Origin: Mycobacterium kubicae
Lineage (GTDB): Bacteria; Actinomycetota; Actinomycetes; Mycobacteriales; Mycobacteriaceae
DNA length: 64,000 nt
Assembly (NCBI RefSeq): GCF_015689175.1
Contig: NZ_CP065047.1
Coordinates: forward strand, 248,001-312,000
Reading direction: 5' to 3'
Part shown: in pieces, positions 36,287 through 45,395 of the stretch
Position numbering within the stretch: the first letter of the stretch is position 1
Layout of the letters: each line of letters opens with the position of its first letter
Translations under genes and position numbers: made by a program
Notes under the pieces: model-generated
Database searches by the model: none
The model's input: the letters and a program-made list of their open reading frames with translations, nothing else
What the model was told of the DNA's origin: nothing

Positions 36287-36300
36287 GTTGTACGGACAAC
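36287..36300. promoter_or_regulatory. Candidate GntR/UTRA operator
   Basis: GTTGT-acgg-ACAAC is a perfect 5-bp inverted repeat in the 195-bp gap between the UTRA regulator and the phosphonatase-like gene. Nothing else in this gap (36229-36423) could be identified as coding. Confidence 0.4.
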
Positions 36301-36423
36301 TGTGGGCAAATCTGCTGTGACTGTTTGCTTTACGTACACCTTCGCGACGCCGACCGGCCAGCGTCTCCTAAGACGGTATTCGTTGAGCCCCGATGTGTGA
36401 TGCTCGCGACCCGAGGAGATCCC

Positions 36424-37116
36424 ATGATCAGATTGGTGTGCCTGGACATGGCAGGCACCACGGTGCTGGACGACGGTGCCGTCACAACTGCGTTCGACGC
36501 GTCGCTGGCCGCGGCCGGGCTCCGTCCCGGCAGCCCCGGCTATCAGGCGGCCGTCCGCTACGTCCACGAGACGATGGGGCAGTCCAAGATCGAGGTGTTT
36601 CGCTCGATCTTCGCCGGTGACCACCCTCGCGCCGAGGCGGCCAACACCGCGTTCGAATCGGCCTATCTCGATGCCATCGGCAACGACGGCCTGCGGGCGG
36701 TGCCCCAGGCCGGCGAGACCATCGAGAAGCTTCGCGGGTCGGGCTGTGCCGTAGTGCTTACCACCGGATTCTCGCCACGTACCCGTGAGCACATCATCGC
36801 CACGCTGGGATGGGGTGACCTCATTACGCTGGCGATCTCACCGGCCGATGCCGGTCGCGGGCGGCCCTTTCCGGACATGGTGCTGGTCGCCTTGATGCGC
36901 ACGCGGACCGACGCGGTATCCGAAATCGCCGTTGCCGGTGACACCACGAGCGATCTGTGGACGGGTACGCGCGCCGGTGCGGCGATCGTGGCCGGAGTAC
37001 GGACCGGCGCGCACAGCGATGTCGACTTCGCCACGGTCCCCCACACCCACGTGATTGACTCCGTTGCCGACCTCGTCGACTGTATCGATGCACACAACCA
37101 GGCAGTGTCGCGATGA
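36424..37116 (+). CDS. Phosphonatase-like HAD hydrolase
   Basis: 230 residues from ATG 36424, preceded by GAGGAG. HAD motif I is LDMAGTT (nucleophile D8), the cap-domain MGxxK motif reads MGQSK with K55 where phosphonoacetaldehyde hydrolase has its Schiff-base Lys, motif II is in LTTGFS and motif III/IV is in VAGDTTSDLWTG. It belongs to the PhnX-like family associated with phosphonate catabolism, and would cleave the C-P bond of a phosphonoaldehyde. It is the first gene of the operon and overlaps the MFS gene (ATGA). Confidence 0.85.
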   Translation: MIRLVCLDMAGTTVLDDGAVTTAFDASLAAAGLRPGSPGYQAAVRYVHETMGQSKIEVFRSIFAGDHPRAEAANTAFESAYLDAIGNDGLRAVPQAGETIEKLRGSGCAVVLTTGFSPRTREHIIATLGWGDLITLAISPADAGRGRPFPDMVLVALMRTRTDAVSEIAVAGDTTSDLWTGTRAGAAIVAGVRTGAHSDVDFATVPHTHVIDSVADLVDCIDAHNQAVSR

Positions 37117-38536
37117 CCGTCCTGGCGGACCGAGGGCTACGCGCCCAGCTCGACGACGCGCCGGTAAGCCGATTTCATCTGAAGGCCGCCGTGACCGCCG
37201 GCATGGGATTTTTCACCGACTCCTATGACCTCAACGTCATCGGAACGGTGATCTTGCTCGTCAAACCCGAGTTCCACCTGTCGGCCGGCCAGGTCGGGGC
37301 GCTGACCAGTTCCACCTTGCTCGCAGTGGCGTTGGGCGCCTTCTTATTCGGGCGCCTCGGCGACGTGTTGGGACGTCGCCGCGTGTACGGCTTGGAGGCG
37401 CTGCTGATGATCGTTGGGGCGCTGGCTTCCGCGTGCGCGCCGAATTTCACCGGCCTGCTGATCGCGCGCGTGGTATTGGGTGTCGGCATCGGCGGGGACT
37501 ACCCAGCTTCCGGGGTGATCATGACCGAATACGCCAACCGCCTCAACCGCGGCCGACTCGTTGGCTTGACCTTCGGTTTCTACGTCCTAGGACAGGTCTT
37601 CGCTTATGTCGCGGCGCTGGTCATCGTAGGCGTGGGCACACCGCACGGACTGGCCTGGCGGCTGATCCTTGGCCTGGGCGCGGTGCCGTCGCTACTGGTG
37701 TTGTGGAACCGGCGCCACATGCCCGAATCACCGCGTTGGACTCTCCTGGTGGCCGGCGATGCTGACAAGGCGGCCCATGATCTTGCCGCTTTCTCCGGTC
37801 AGGGGGTGCCGACGGCGGCAGGTAACGAAACCCTGGTTCCGGCAATCAAGCTGCGAAACGCGCTGCATCACAGGAGCTTCCGGCTGACACTGCTCGGCAC
37901 CGCCGGGAGCTGGTTCTTCTTCAACGTCGCGGTATACGGAAACGCCGTGAGCCAACCGCTGCTCATCAACAGCATTGCGCCGCAAACAAGCATCGTCGCG
38001 AACATGGCCATCAACGCTGCATTGGTGGTGTGTTTCAGCCTCGTCGCAGCCCTTGTCGGCCTGGCCCTGCTGGATCGTGTCGGCCGTAGCCGTTGCAAAT
38101 GCTTGGCTTTGGGCTCTCGGCGCTGTCGATGGTGCTGATCGCGGCGATACCGGATCTGGCGTCGATGGTCACGCCGTTCGCCGTGGTCTTCGGGCTGTCA
38201 TTGTTCGGCATCGCGGTCGGACCCAACTACACCACCATGCTGCTCGCCGCCGAATGCTATCCGACGGCAATCCGCAGTACCGCACACGGAGTGTCCGCCG
38301 GAACCGCCAAGGTGGGTGCCTTCTTGGGGGCCCTGACCACCTCGGTAACGCTCGGCCACTTGGGTTTACGGCCCACAGTGCTGATCGCCGGTGTGTGCTT
38401 TCTGTTCGGTGTTGCCACCACGATGTTGCTGGCCGAGCCGAAAGACGCCGCACTTGACACCGTCGGCCCCGACGTCACGCAACCGAGACGCCGCGACGCC
38501 AAGCTCGACGCGCCGACGCAGCCGGTGACCGCATGA
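37113..38536 (+). pseudogene. MFS transporter with a single-base frameshift
   Basis: Two adjoining frames together encode one ~474-residue MFS protein of the phosphate/sugar-symporter type. The first frame (37113-38138) covers MGFFTDSYDLNVIGTVILLV, FGRLGDVLGRRRVYGLE and GIGGDYPASGVIMTEYANR (key motif G-x-L-x-D-x-x-G-R-R). It then reads DRVGRSRCKCLALGSRR and stops. The second frame (38093-38536) continues LQMLGFGLSALSMVLIAAIP and VGPNYTTMLLAAECYPTAIRSTAHG, the usual C-terminal half. The shift point is CGTTGCAA at 38091-38098: one missing base, for example in CGT-TTG-CAA, would restore the frame. No slippery heptamer is present. The gene is either broken or miscalled by one base. It would import the operon's substrate. 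Confidence 0.88.
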
Positions 38537-39609
38537 CCGCTGCGACCGTCGCGGCCCGCTATGCCCGGTGGGATGGAGTAGGTCAGCCGATCACGGTCGT
38601 GAAGACCAGCACGACAACCGATCCCGGGCCCGGGCGCGTTTTGGTGGCCATCGATCTCGCCACCGTCTGCGGCAGCGACCTGCACACTGTGCACGGACGC
38701 CGCAGTGCACCTCATCCGGGCATCCTCGGCCACGAACAAGTCGGGCATGTGACGGCAATTGGTTCTGGTGCTCAGCCGCGTTACTTCGGCGGTGCACAGG
38801 TGAACATCGGTGATCGAGTGGTCTGGTCAGTCACGGCGTCCTGCGGCCGCTGCCGCAATTGCGCACGCGGCATCGAGCAGAAGTGTTCGCACCTCAAGAA
38901 GTACGGCCACGAAGCGCTTGACAACGGCTGGCCCCTCAACGGCGGCTTCGCCAGTCACTGCGTCCTCGTGCCGGGCACGACGATCGCCCCGGTACCCGAC
39001 AGCGTGCCAGACGCGGTAGCGGCACCCGCCTCCTGTGCGACGGCCACAGTTGCGGCGGTACTCGACGCCGCCGCACTCAACCGGTCATCCGAGGGCACAC
39101 GAGTCCTCATCACCGGCGCCGGCATGCTAGGAGTGACTGCGGCCGCGATGGCCAACGCGCTGGGAGCGCGGGTCACGGTTTGCGATCCCGATCCGGCCAG
39201 ACGGGAAGTAGCGGCCGGCTTTGGCGCCGACCTGGTCGTTGCAGACGCCCTGGAGGTTCCTCCTGTTGATGTGGCACTGGAACTGTCCGGCAGTTCGCTC
39301 GCGGTCCAAGCGTGCATCGCGCGCCTGGATGTCGGCGGCCGTGCCGTTTTGGCAGGCACGGTAGCCGCCAGCCGGGATGTCTCGATCGACCCGGAGCACC
39401 TGGTGCGCAGGCTGATCACCGTCACCGGGGTGCACAACTATCGTCCCGTGCACTTGCATACCGCGGTCGAATTCCTGGTCGCAAACCAGCACCGCTATCC
39501 ATTCGCCAGCCTGGTAGCGGCGCCGGCCGGTCTCGACCACCTCGACGCGACCCTGCGTTCCGCACCCCATTCAAGCTTTCTCCGCCAATCACTCTGTCCG
39601 ACAGCGTGA
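38533..39609 (+). CDS. Zinc-dependent alcohol dehydrogenase, phosphonate-associated type
   Basis: 358 residues; ATG 38533 overlaps the MFS stop (ATGA). It is a medium-chain dehydrogenase: catalytic zinc site in ATVCGSDLHTVHGRRSAPHPGILGHEQVG (Cys, and H/E of GHE), structural zinc cysteines in SCGRCRNCARGIEQKC, and the Rossmann motif GAGMLG. The family resembles the putative phosphonate-catabolism alcohol dehydrogenase (HpnZ type), and the neighbours agree. It would oxidise a phosphono-alcohol or hydroxy-phosphonate to the aldehyde that the HAD enzyme cleaves. It overlaps the next gene (GTGA). Confidence 0.85.
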   Translation: MTAATVAARYARWDGVGQPITVVKTSTTTDPGPGRVLVAIDLATVCGSDLHTVHGRRSAPHPGILGHEQVGHVTAIGSGAQPRYFGGAQVNIGDRVVWSVTASCGRCRNCARGIEQKCSHLKKYGHEALDNGWPLNGGFASHCVLVPGTTIAPVPDSVPDAVAAPASCATATVAAVLDAAALNRSSEGTRVLITGAGMLGVTAAAMANALGARVTVCDPDPARREVAAGFGADLVVADALEVPPVDVALELSGSSLAVQACIARLDVGGRAVLAGTVAASRDVSIDPEHLVRRLITVTGVHNYRPVHLHTAVEFLVANQHRYPFASLVAAPAGLDHLDATLRSAPHSSFLRQSLCPTA

Positions 39610-40762
39610 TCAGCCTGCGCGCCGTCCGCGTGGTCACCGCAGCCGCCGACATGGGGGACGCCGACGTACCGCGGTGGGTCACCATCGACGACGGCCGCAT
39701 CAGTGCCATTGAAACCGAGCCGCCGAGCGCAGCACTCCGGTACGACCTCGGGCCGCTGCAACTGTGGCCCGCTTTCACCGACCTGCACGCCGACACCCTG
39801 CCGCGCTTCGAGTCTCCCCGAAGCGGTGTCAGGATCCCGCTTCCGGATGCGTTGCAAGACTTCGCCACTGACGCCGTCGCACACGGTGTCGTCCGCCCTT
39901 ACCTGTGCGTCTCGGTCGGCGAGGGACCCGAGCCGATCGGCGGGTATTGCCGCGCACAGGCAGTGCTGGAGACCCTCGACCGGATTGGGGATGCCTTGGC
40001 GGTGCCGGTCCGCGTGCACCTGCGGGGCGACGTTGGCGATCCGCAATCGGTTGACCGCACTGCACAATTGCTGTCCCGGCACGGCGCGGTGATTGGACTC
40101 CTGTCGGTCATGGACCACACCCCCGGGCAGGGCCAATTCCGGACCGAAGGCGCGTGGCGCAGGGCCATGGGCGCACGTCTGCGCCTCGATGATGAAGAGC
40201 TGGATCGCTGGCGGCAATCCCTGCACGAGCATGCTTCAGGAGTTGTGGCGCGTCGCCGACAGGTCGCGCGTCTCGCTGCTGCCCACCAGACGGTCCTGGC
40301 GGTGCACGATCCGGATAGCCCGAGTGCCGTCGGCGAGGCAGCCGCCATGGGCGCTCGCCTCTGTGAATTTCCGCTGACACTGAAAACCGCTGTCGCCGCG
40401 CGTGATTGGGGATCGCGGTTGTCATGGGTGCACCCAATGCCTGGCGCGGTGCCTCGCACCTGGGCAATCTGTCTGCGCGCGCGGCCATCGCGACCGGCGT
40501 GGTGGACGTGTTGGCGTCGGACTACCACACCGGCTCGCTGGCGCGCGCCGCGGTGGCCATAGCTGCAGCGGAGGTCATTCCGATCGCTGCGGCGGTGAAC
40601 ATGCTCTCCACGAATCCGTGCCGGGCTATTGGTTCACCGCTGACAGGTGCCCTGGTGCCGGGCCAGTCGGCCGATCTGGTCGCGGTGCGCACCGAGCCGA
40701 TCGTCAGCGTCGTGGCGACGTGGTCGTGCGGAAAGCAGGTCAGTGGGCCGTCGTTGGGGTAG
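39606..40762 (+). pseudogene. phnM: PhnM-type amidohydrolase with a single-base frameshift
   Basis: Two frames make one ~386-residue PhnM-like protein. The first (from GTG 39606) has WPAFTDLHADTLPRFESPRSGVRIP with the metal site HAD-T-x-x-x-x-E-S, and GLLSVMDHTPGQGQF. It runs into LSWVHPMPGAVPRTWA, out of frame. The second frame (40406-40762) carries GIAVVMGAPNAWRGASHLGNLSA and VLASDYHTGSLARAAVA, the C-terminal PhnM signature. The join is at GATTGGGG (40404-40411), where GAT-TTG-GGG is expected: one T is missing. PhnM hydrolyses ribose-methylphosphonate triphosphate in the C-P lyase pathway; no C-P lyase genes are present here, so this stand-alone copy may act on another phosphonate. It is not known if the shift is real. 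Confidence 0.87.
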
Positions 40763-40876
40763 CCTTCGCAGCGGCTCGCCGGGAGCCGAGTGCCGATTCT
40801 CCACAATTGCTAAGCGCAACCGATGCGGAAAGTGTCGTTGGTGCCGGCTCTCACGTCGCTATCGTCGCCGAAAACC

Positions 40877-41704
40877 TCACCCTAGTTTCGCCACTTCGGC
40901 CTGCAGCGCGTCCAACCGGCGAAGGGTCTGGTCATAAGGTTCGGTCGGAAGCTCGATCAGAACCTGCTCGACCGCGAGGTGAAGGTAACCTGACATAGCC
41001 TCGGCCGTCTTCTCACCCGCATGGATGACGATTACCGGCACTTCGGGTCCGGCGACGGTGCGCAGATCGTCAAGCTGACCCGCCAGCGATTGGACCGACG
41101 GACTCAACGGAATCCAACCGGTGTTCAGGCGGGCGATGCGTGGGAAACTCGCCGGGCCGCCACCGAGATACAGCGGCGGGTGCGGCTGCGTGGCCGGTTT
41201 CGGCCAACTGTAGACGGCGTCGAAACTAACGAATTCTCCGTGAAATTGGGCCTTGTCCTGCGTCCATAGTTCGATCATCGCGCGCAGGCGCTCCTCAGCC
41301 ACCCGTCCGCGCAAGGCGGGATCGACACCGTGGTTCGCGACCTCTTCACGAAGCCAGCCCACGCCGGCGCCAAAGCGGAAGCGACCCTGTGACACCAAAT
41401 CCAGCGAAGCGACCTCCTTGGCTGTGAGAATCGGATCGCGTTGCGGGACCAGTGCTACACCCGTTCCCAAGACCAGGTTCTGGGTGGTGGCTGCTGCTGC
41501 AGTCAACGCCACAAAGGGATCCAGGACGCGATAGCACTGCGGCGGGATGGGCCCACCTGCCGGAAATGGCGTCTTCGCCTCGACCGGGATATGACTGTGC
41601 TCCGCGACGAACAGTGACGAAAACCCGCGCTCCTCCAGCGCCTTGCCCAACTCTGCCGGTTCAATGCCCTGATCGGTGACAAAAGTACCGACACCGAATT
41701 TCAT
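40877..41704 (-). CDS. LLM class (probably F420-dependent) oxidoreductase
   Basis: 275 residues from ATG 41704, with GGGAG at 5 nt spacing. It is a luciferase-like barrel of the shorter, ~280-residue F420 family: MKFGVGTFVTDQGIEPAELGKALEERGFSSLFVAEHSHIP (key part AEHSHIP), then LVLGTGVALVPQRDPILTAKEVASLDLVSQGRFRFGAGVGWLREEVANHG (key part G-V-G-W). It converges on the phosphonate operon 114 bp away. The substrate is unknown. Confidence 0.9.
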   Translation of the reverse strand: MKFGVGTFVTDQGIEPAELGKALEERGFSSLFVAEHSHIPVEAKTPFPAGGPIPPQCYRVLDPFVALTAAAATTQNLVLGTGVALVPQRDPILTAKEVASLDLVSQGRFRFGAGVGWLREEVANHGVDPALRGRVAEERLRAMIELWTQDKAQFHGEFVSFDAVYSWPKPATQPHPPLYLGGGPASFPRIARLNTGWIPLSPSVQSLAGQLDDLRTVAGPEVPVIVIHAGEKTAEAMSGYLHLAVEQVLIELPTEPYDQTLRRLDALQAEVAKLG

Positions 41705-42060
41705 GCGCGCTCCCAACATATTTGCGGTGCGCCGGCCTTCATCCCGGCGCGTCGGCCAGTCGTTTCCAAAGATATCATTAGGGCGTTTACGGCGATATCA
41801 TAGGTGTTCTGACCGCTGCCAATGCCGTTGCGGCGCCGCAGCGCCCAATCCCGATCACCAGCCGGTCGGCACCGCCTCGGCCGCGCCGGCTGCTCTGCGG
41901 GCGGCCCTTGTCGCGCCGCGTCTCAGAATTCGGTGTTGCGACACGGTCACGGGTCCATACCTATCCGTGAATCACTGGTCACAAGGGTCTCAGTAATCAC
42001 TATCGTCACATGAGCGAACTGCGGGCGTCAACGCGACGTCTGTCTCAGGGAAGGTGTTAC
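41705..42060 (+). promoter_or_regulatory. Divergent intergenic region with GATATCAT direct repeats
   Basis: This 356-bp stretch holds no convincing gene. An AT-richer part contains GATATCAT at 41771-41778 and 41794-41801, each followed by (T/A)AGG and spaced 23 bp apart. It is the likely control region for the DUF4185 gene and perhaps for the LLM gene on the other strand. Confidence 0.4.
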
Positions 42061-43560
42061 ATGTCGGCGATTCCTCGCTTCGTGACGTTATCGCTGGCAG
42101 CGACGGCCGCAATCGGGCTCATCCTTCCGATCGGCGTGGCGCCGACGGCGAACGCGTTGCCGTGCAGCGCGCCCGAAGCGAACGTCCCGCCGCCGGCTAA
42201 CGCGGTGGTGACGAATCCAGGCGGCAAGGTGCTCGGGCCGATGAACAGGGGACCCAGGCCACGTGGCGCGAACGAAGGCGCGCCGCGGCCGAGGAGAGGT
42301 CCGCTGCAGCGTGTGGTCCCACCGGGTCAGCGCTACTCCGCGCCAGTGCAGCAGCAAGCACTTGTCCCGGGCGCCAATCCTGGGCCACCCGCTCCCACGC
42401 CGCCCGCCGCCGGACAGCAACCGCCGGCCGCGCAGCTGGCACCCAATGGCGCCGCAGTCCCGCCGCCAAACCCTGCGCCGGCACCGGCTCCTCCGGCCGG
42501 AGCGCCAGATGGGGGTGACGCCCTGGGCGGCTCCAACACCTCACTCGTCGAGTGGGTGACCGGACCCGATGGCCCGAACAAGACTCTCGAACGCTTCGGC
42601 ATCTCCGGGACCGACCTCGGAATCCTCTGGGACAACGGCGATCCCGCAAATCATCAGGTGCTCATGGCATTCGGCGACACATTCGGCTACTGCGCCGTCC
42701 AAGGTGATCAGTGGCGGTACAACGTGCTGTTCCGCAGCAACGACCATGATCTGTCCCACGGCCTGCACGTGGAGGCTGGCGACCCCAGCAACAGGTACGC
42801 GGGCTCACCGACACAACAGCCGGGCTTCTCCCGGCAAGTCATCAACAGCATCAAGTACGCGAATGAAGAGACGGGAATCATTCCGACCGCTGCCATCTCC
42901 GTCGGCAAGACGCAATACATCAACTTCATGTCCATCAAGCAATGGGGACGCGATGGAGAATGGTGGACGAACTATTCCGGCATCGCCATGTCCACCGATA
43001 ACGGGCAGAACTGGGGGGTGTACCCCAACACCATCCGCGCGGCCGGACCCGACACCGGCCGAGTGCCGTACGTCGAGGGCAACGAGAATTTCCAGATGGG
43101 GGCCTACGTCAAGTCGAACGACGGCTATCTGTATTCGTTCGGTACACGTGCTGGACGCGGCGGCTCCGCGCACCTGTCGCGAGTGCCCCAGCGCTTCGTT
43201 CCGGACCTCACCAAATACGAATACTGGAACGGTGATTCGAACTCGTGGGTACCGAACAGGCCGTCGGCGGCAACCCCGGTCATCCCCGGCCCGGTCGCTG
43301 AGATGTCGGCCCAGTACAACACCTATCTCAAGCAATACCTGGTGATGTACACCAACGGCGCCAACGACGTCGTGGCCAGAACCGCACCCGCTCCACAGGG
43401 ACCGTGGAGTCCCGAACACATGCTGGTGTCCTCGTGGTCAATGCCCGGCGGCATCTATGCGCCGATGATGCATCCCTGGTCGACAGGTAAAGACGTGTAC
43501 TTCAACCTGTCGCTGTGGTCCGCATACGACGTGATGTTGATGCATACGACGCTTGGCTAG
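42061..43560 (+). CDS. Secreted DUF4185-type protein with proline-rich linker
   Basis: 499 residues from ATG 42061 (GGGAAGG 7 nt upstream). A Sec signal peptide (FVTLSLAATAAIGLILPIGVAPTANA) is followed by a proline/alanine-rich, probably disordered linker to about residue 170. The C-terminal domain (SLVEWVTGPDGPNKTLERFGISGTDLGILWDN, DTFGYC, YANEETGIIPTAAISVGKTQYINFMSIKQWG, GNENFQMGAY, WSMPGGIYAPMMHPWS) is a DUF4185-like repeat fold resembling a sialidase/beta-propeller. It is probably exported to the cell surface. Its function is unknown; it is a single unit converging on the hydrolase gene. Confidence 0.82.
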   Translation: MSAIPRFVTLSLAATAAIGLILPIGVAPTANALPCSAPEANVPPPANAVVTNPGGKVLGPMNRGPRPRGANEGAPRPRRGPLQRVVPPGQRYSAPVQQQALVPGANPGPPAPTPPAAGQQPPAAQLAPNGAAVPPPNPAPAPAPPAGAPDGGDALGGSNTSLVEWVTGPDGPNKTLERFGISGTDLGILWDNGDPANHQVLMAFGDTFGYCAVQGDQWRYNVLFRSNDHDLSHGLHVEAGDPSNRYAGSPTQQPGFSRQVINSIKYANEETGIIPTAAISVGKTQYINFMSIKQWGRDGEWWTNYSGIAMSTDNGQNWGVYPNTIRAAGPDTGRVPYVEGNENFQMGAYVKSNDGYLYSFGTRAGRGGSAHLSRVPQRFVPDLTKYEYWNGDSNSWVPNRPSAATPVIPGPVAEMSAQYNTYLKQYLVMYTNGANDVVARTAPAPQGPWSPEHMLVSSWSMPGGIYAPMMHPWSTGKDVYFNLSLWSAYDVMLMHTTLG

Positions 43561-43577
43561 GGCTGGGGCCCAAATGT

Positions 43578-44408
43578 TCAGGCGCGCACCGCGATCGTCG
43601 ACAAGAGCTGGGCCAACTGCTCGGGCCGGTCGACCATTGAGAACGTCCGCGCCCCCTCGATGACCTCCAACCGGGCATTGGGGATCGTCGCGGCCAGTCG
43701 TCTGCCGTCCTCTTGTTCGAAGAACACATCGTCGGCCGACCAGGCAATGAGAGTGGGCTTGTCGAACTCCGGGAGTCGAGCCGCGACCTCCAGAGTGACC
43801 TCGGTGCGCAGCGATAATGAAAACCGGCGCAGGTCTTCAGCAATGGCGGCGTCGGACAACGCTGGCCGCACCCAGATGCGGGTGAGATGGTCGATGTCGC
43901 GGTGAGCCAAGCCGGCGTAGGCGCGCCGGCGCGCCACAGGTGCCCGCATCGCCTGGATGGCGGGGCGAAACAGCGCTTTCGATTTGGCCGCCAGTATCAC
44001 CGGCTTGAGGATCGGTGGCGGAAAGTGTTCGAACGCATCGCAACTGGTCAGCACCAGCGCGCCGAGGCGCTCGGGATGGTGCACCGCCACCAACTGGGTG
44101 ACGACGCCGCCGGTGTCATTGCCGACCAAGACCACATCGTTCAGGTCGAGGGCGGTCAATACATCAGCCACGACGTCGGCGACACCGGTGATGGTCGGGT
44201 CGGCGCCGGGTCGCAGCGGCTGGGGGTGAGCGCCGAGCGGCCAGGTGGGAGCGATACAGCGCAGGCCTTGATCGGCGAGTCGCTCGCTGACCTGTCGCCA
44301 GAGTTGACCGCCCATCATGTACCCGTGCACGAACACCACGGGCCGGCCATTGTCGGGTCCGGTTGCTTCGTAATGAATGGTTCCGGCGTTAATGTCGATC
44401 GTCGGCAT
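43578..44408 (-). CDS. Alpha/beta hydrolase (Rv0077c-like)
   Basis: 276 residues from ATG 44408, with GGGAGC upstream. It is an alpha/beta-hydrolase fold: oxyanion-hole segment VVFVHGYMMGG, nucleophile elbow VVLVGNDTGGVVTQLVA, where the nucleophile position is Asp rather than Ser (G-N-D-T-G-G), and C-terminal acid/His in SADDVFFEQEDG and an unclear His. The Asp nucleophile is typical of haloalkane-dehalogenase/epoxide-hydrolase enzymes. Length and divergent TetR match Rv0077c/Rv0078 of M. tuberculosis as recalled, where the TetR represses the hydrolase. Confidence 0.87.
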   Translation of the reverse strand: MPTIDINAGTIHYEATGPDNGRPVVFVHGYMMGGQLWRQVSERLADQGLRCIAPTWPLGAHPQPLRPGADPTITGVADVVADVLTALDLNDVVLVGNDTGGVVTQLVAVHHPERLGALVLTSCDAFEHFPPPILKPVILAAKSKALFRPAIQAMRAPVARRRAYAGLAHRDIDHLTRIWVRPALSDAAIAEDLRRFSLSLRTEVTLEVAARLPEFDKPTLIAWSADDVFFEQEDGRRLAATIPNARLEVIEGARTFSMVDRPEQLAQLLSTIAVRA

Positions 44409-44430
44409 GGATAGCTCCCACTTCGATACT

Positions 44431-44463
44431 TTACAAACAGGCTGCCGGTAACTTACCAACAGG
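44431..44463. promoter_or_regulatory. TetR operator: direct repeat and palindrome
   Basis: TTACAAACAGG (44431-44441) and TTACCAACAGG (44453-44463) repeat at a 22-bp spacing, about two helical turns. GGTAACTTACC (44447-44457), a perfect palindrome, lies between and overlapping them. All lie in the 59-bp gap between the hydrolase and its TetR gene. Confidence 0.6.
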
Positions 44464-44467
44464 TTGT

Positions 44468-45070
44468 ATGGAAATCAAGAGACGCACTCAGGAGGAGCGC
44501 TCCGCGGCCACCCGCGAAGCGTTGATCTCGGCCGCCCGCAAGCTGTGGGGCCAACGGGGTTATGCCGAGGTCGGCACGCCCGAGATCGCCAAGGAGGCGG
44601 GGGTCACCCGGGGCGCGATGTATCACCAATTCACCGACAAGGCAGCGTTGTTCGGTGCAGTGCTGGAAGCGGTGGAACAGGACGTGATGGACCGGATGGC
44701 CACCATGGTGGCGTCGTCGGGCGCCGCTTCGCCCGCCGATGCGATCCGCGCCGCCGTCGACGCGTGGCTGGAAGTTTCGGGCGACCCAGAGGTCCGGCAA
44801 TTGATGCTGTTGGACGCGCCGGCGGTACTCGGCTGGGCGGGTTTCCGGGAAGTTGCCCAGCGATACAGCCTGGGCATGACTGAGCAACTATTGACAGAGG
44901 CCATCAAGGCCGGCCAGTTGGCTCGTCAACCGGTGCGACCGCTGGCGACGGTCATGATCGGTGCGCTCGACGAGGCTGCCATGGCGATCGCCACCGCCGA
45001 GGATCCCAAGCGGGCCCGTCGGGAGATCAGGCAGGTGTTACGGCGGCTCATCGACGGACTTCTCGAGTGA
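44468..45070 (+). CDS. TetR family regulator (Rv0078-like)
   Basis: 200 residues from ATG 44468. The helix-turn-helix spans about residues 10-60 (ATREALISAARKLWGQRGYAEV, then IAKEAGVTRGAMYHQFTDKAALF). The remaining helices form the ligand pocket, with the C-terminal LRRLIDGLLE. It is divergent from the alpha/beta hydrolase, which it likely represses through the repeat in the 59-bp gap. Length and partner match Rv0078 as I recall it. Confidence 0.9.
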   Translation: MEIKRRTQEERSAATREALISAARKLWGQRGYAEVGTPEIAKEAGVTRGAMYHQFTDKAALFGAVLEAVEQDVMDRMATMVASSGAASPADAIRAAVDAWLEVSGDPEVRQLMLLDAPAVLGWAGFREVAQRYSLGMTEQLLTEAIKAGQLARQPVRPLATVMIGALDEAAMAIATAEDPKRARREIRQVLRRLIDGLLE

Positions 45071-45395
45071 GCCGGGGCCGCGTCCTTCGGTCGAGTTATG
45101 GCGCGGCAGTCAGAGGCCAATGCATGAAGTGTTTTCTTTCCAGTTCGCTTCGATCACCTTCTTCGAATACGTGGGAGTCGACGACGACTCCGTCATTCGC
45201 AGCAACTGATTGCGTTTGAGGTCCCGCCTACGCGGGCACTTCTAGCAACTGCCGCGGCCCGCACCCGATGGTGGAACGTCTGCTGGGAAGGACGCGGAAA
45301 TGGTGCACTTGATAACCGAAGCACCGCCTACGCCGGATCTTCGTAGGTGCAATTGGCGATGGCGGTGACCGGACCCGGCGACCGGGACGCCTGAC
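45071..45395 (+). ncRNA. Gene-free region with two hairpins sharing CCGCCTACGC
   Basis: These 325 bp contain no convincing gene. Two hairpin-forming segments share the 10-mer CCGCCTACGC: CCCGCctacGCGGG at 45223-45236, and GCACCGCCTACG...CGTAGGTGC at 45321-45350 with a 9-nt loop and a small bulge. They precede a GAF-ANTAR gene. ANTAR proteins bind tandem hairpins in RNA, so these could be regulatory elements, but the loop sequences are not the known hexaloop consensus. Confidence 0.35.

Noticed and set aside
38091..38098. Programmed -1 frameshifting to make the MFS protein
   Set aside because: There is no X_XXY_YYZ slippery heptamer or obvious downstream pseudoknot, and PhnM in the same operon shows a similar single-base break. 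Base loss or a base-calling error explains both.
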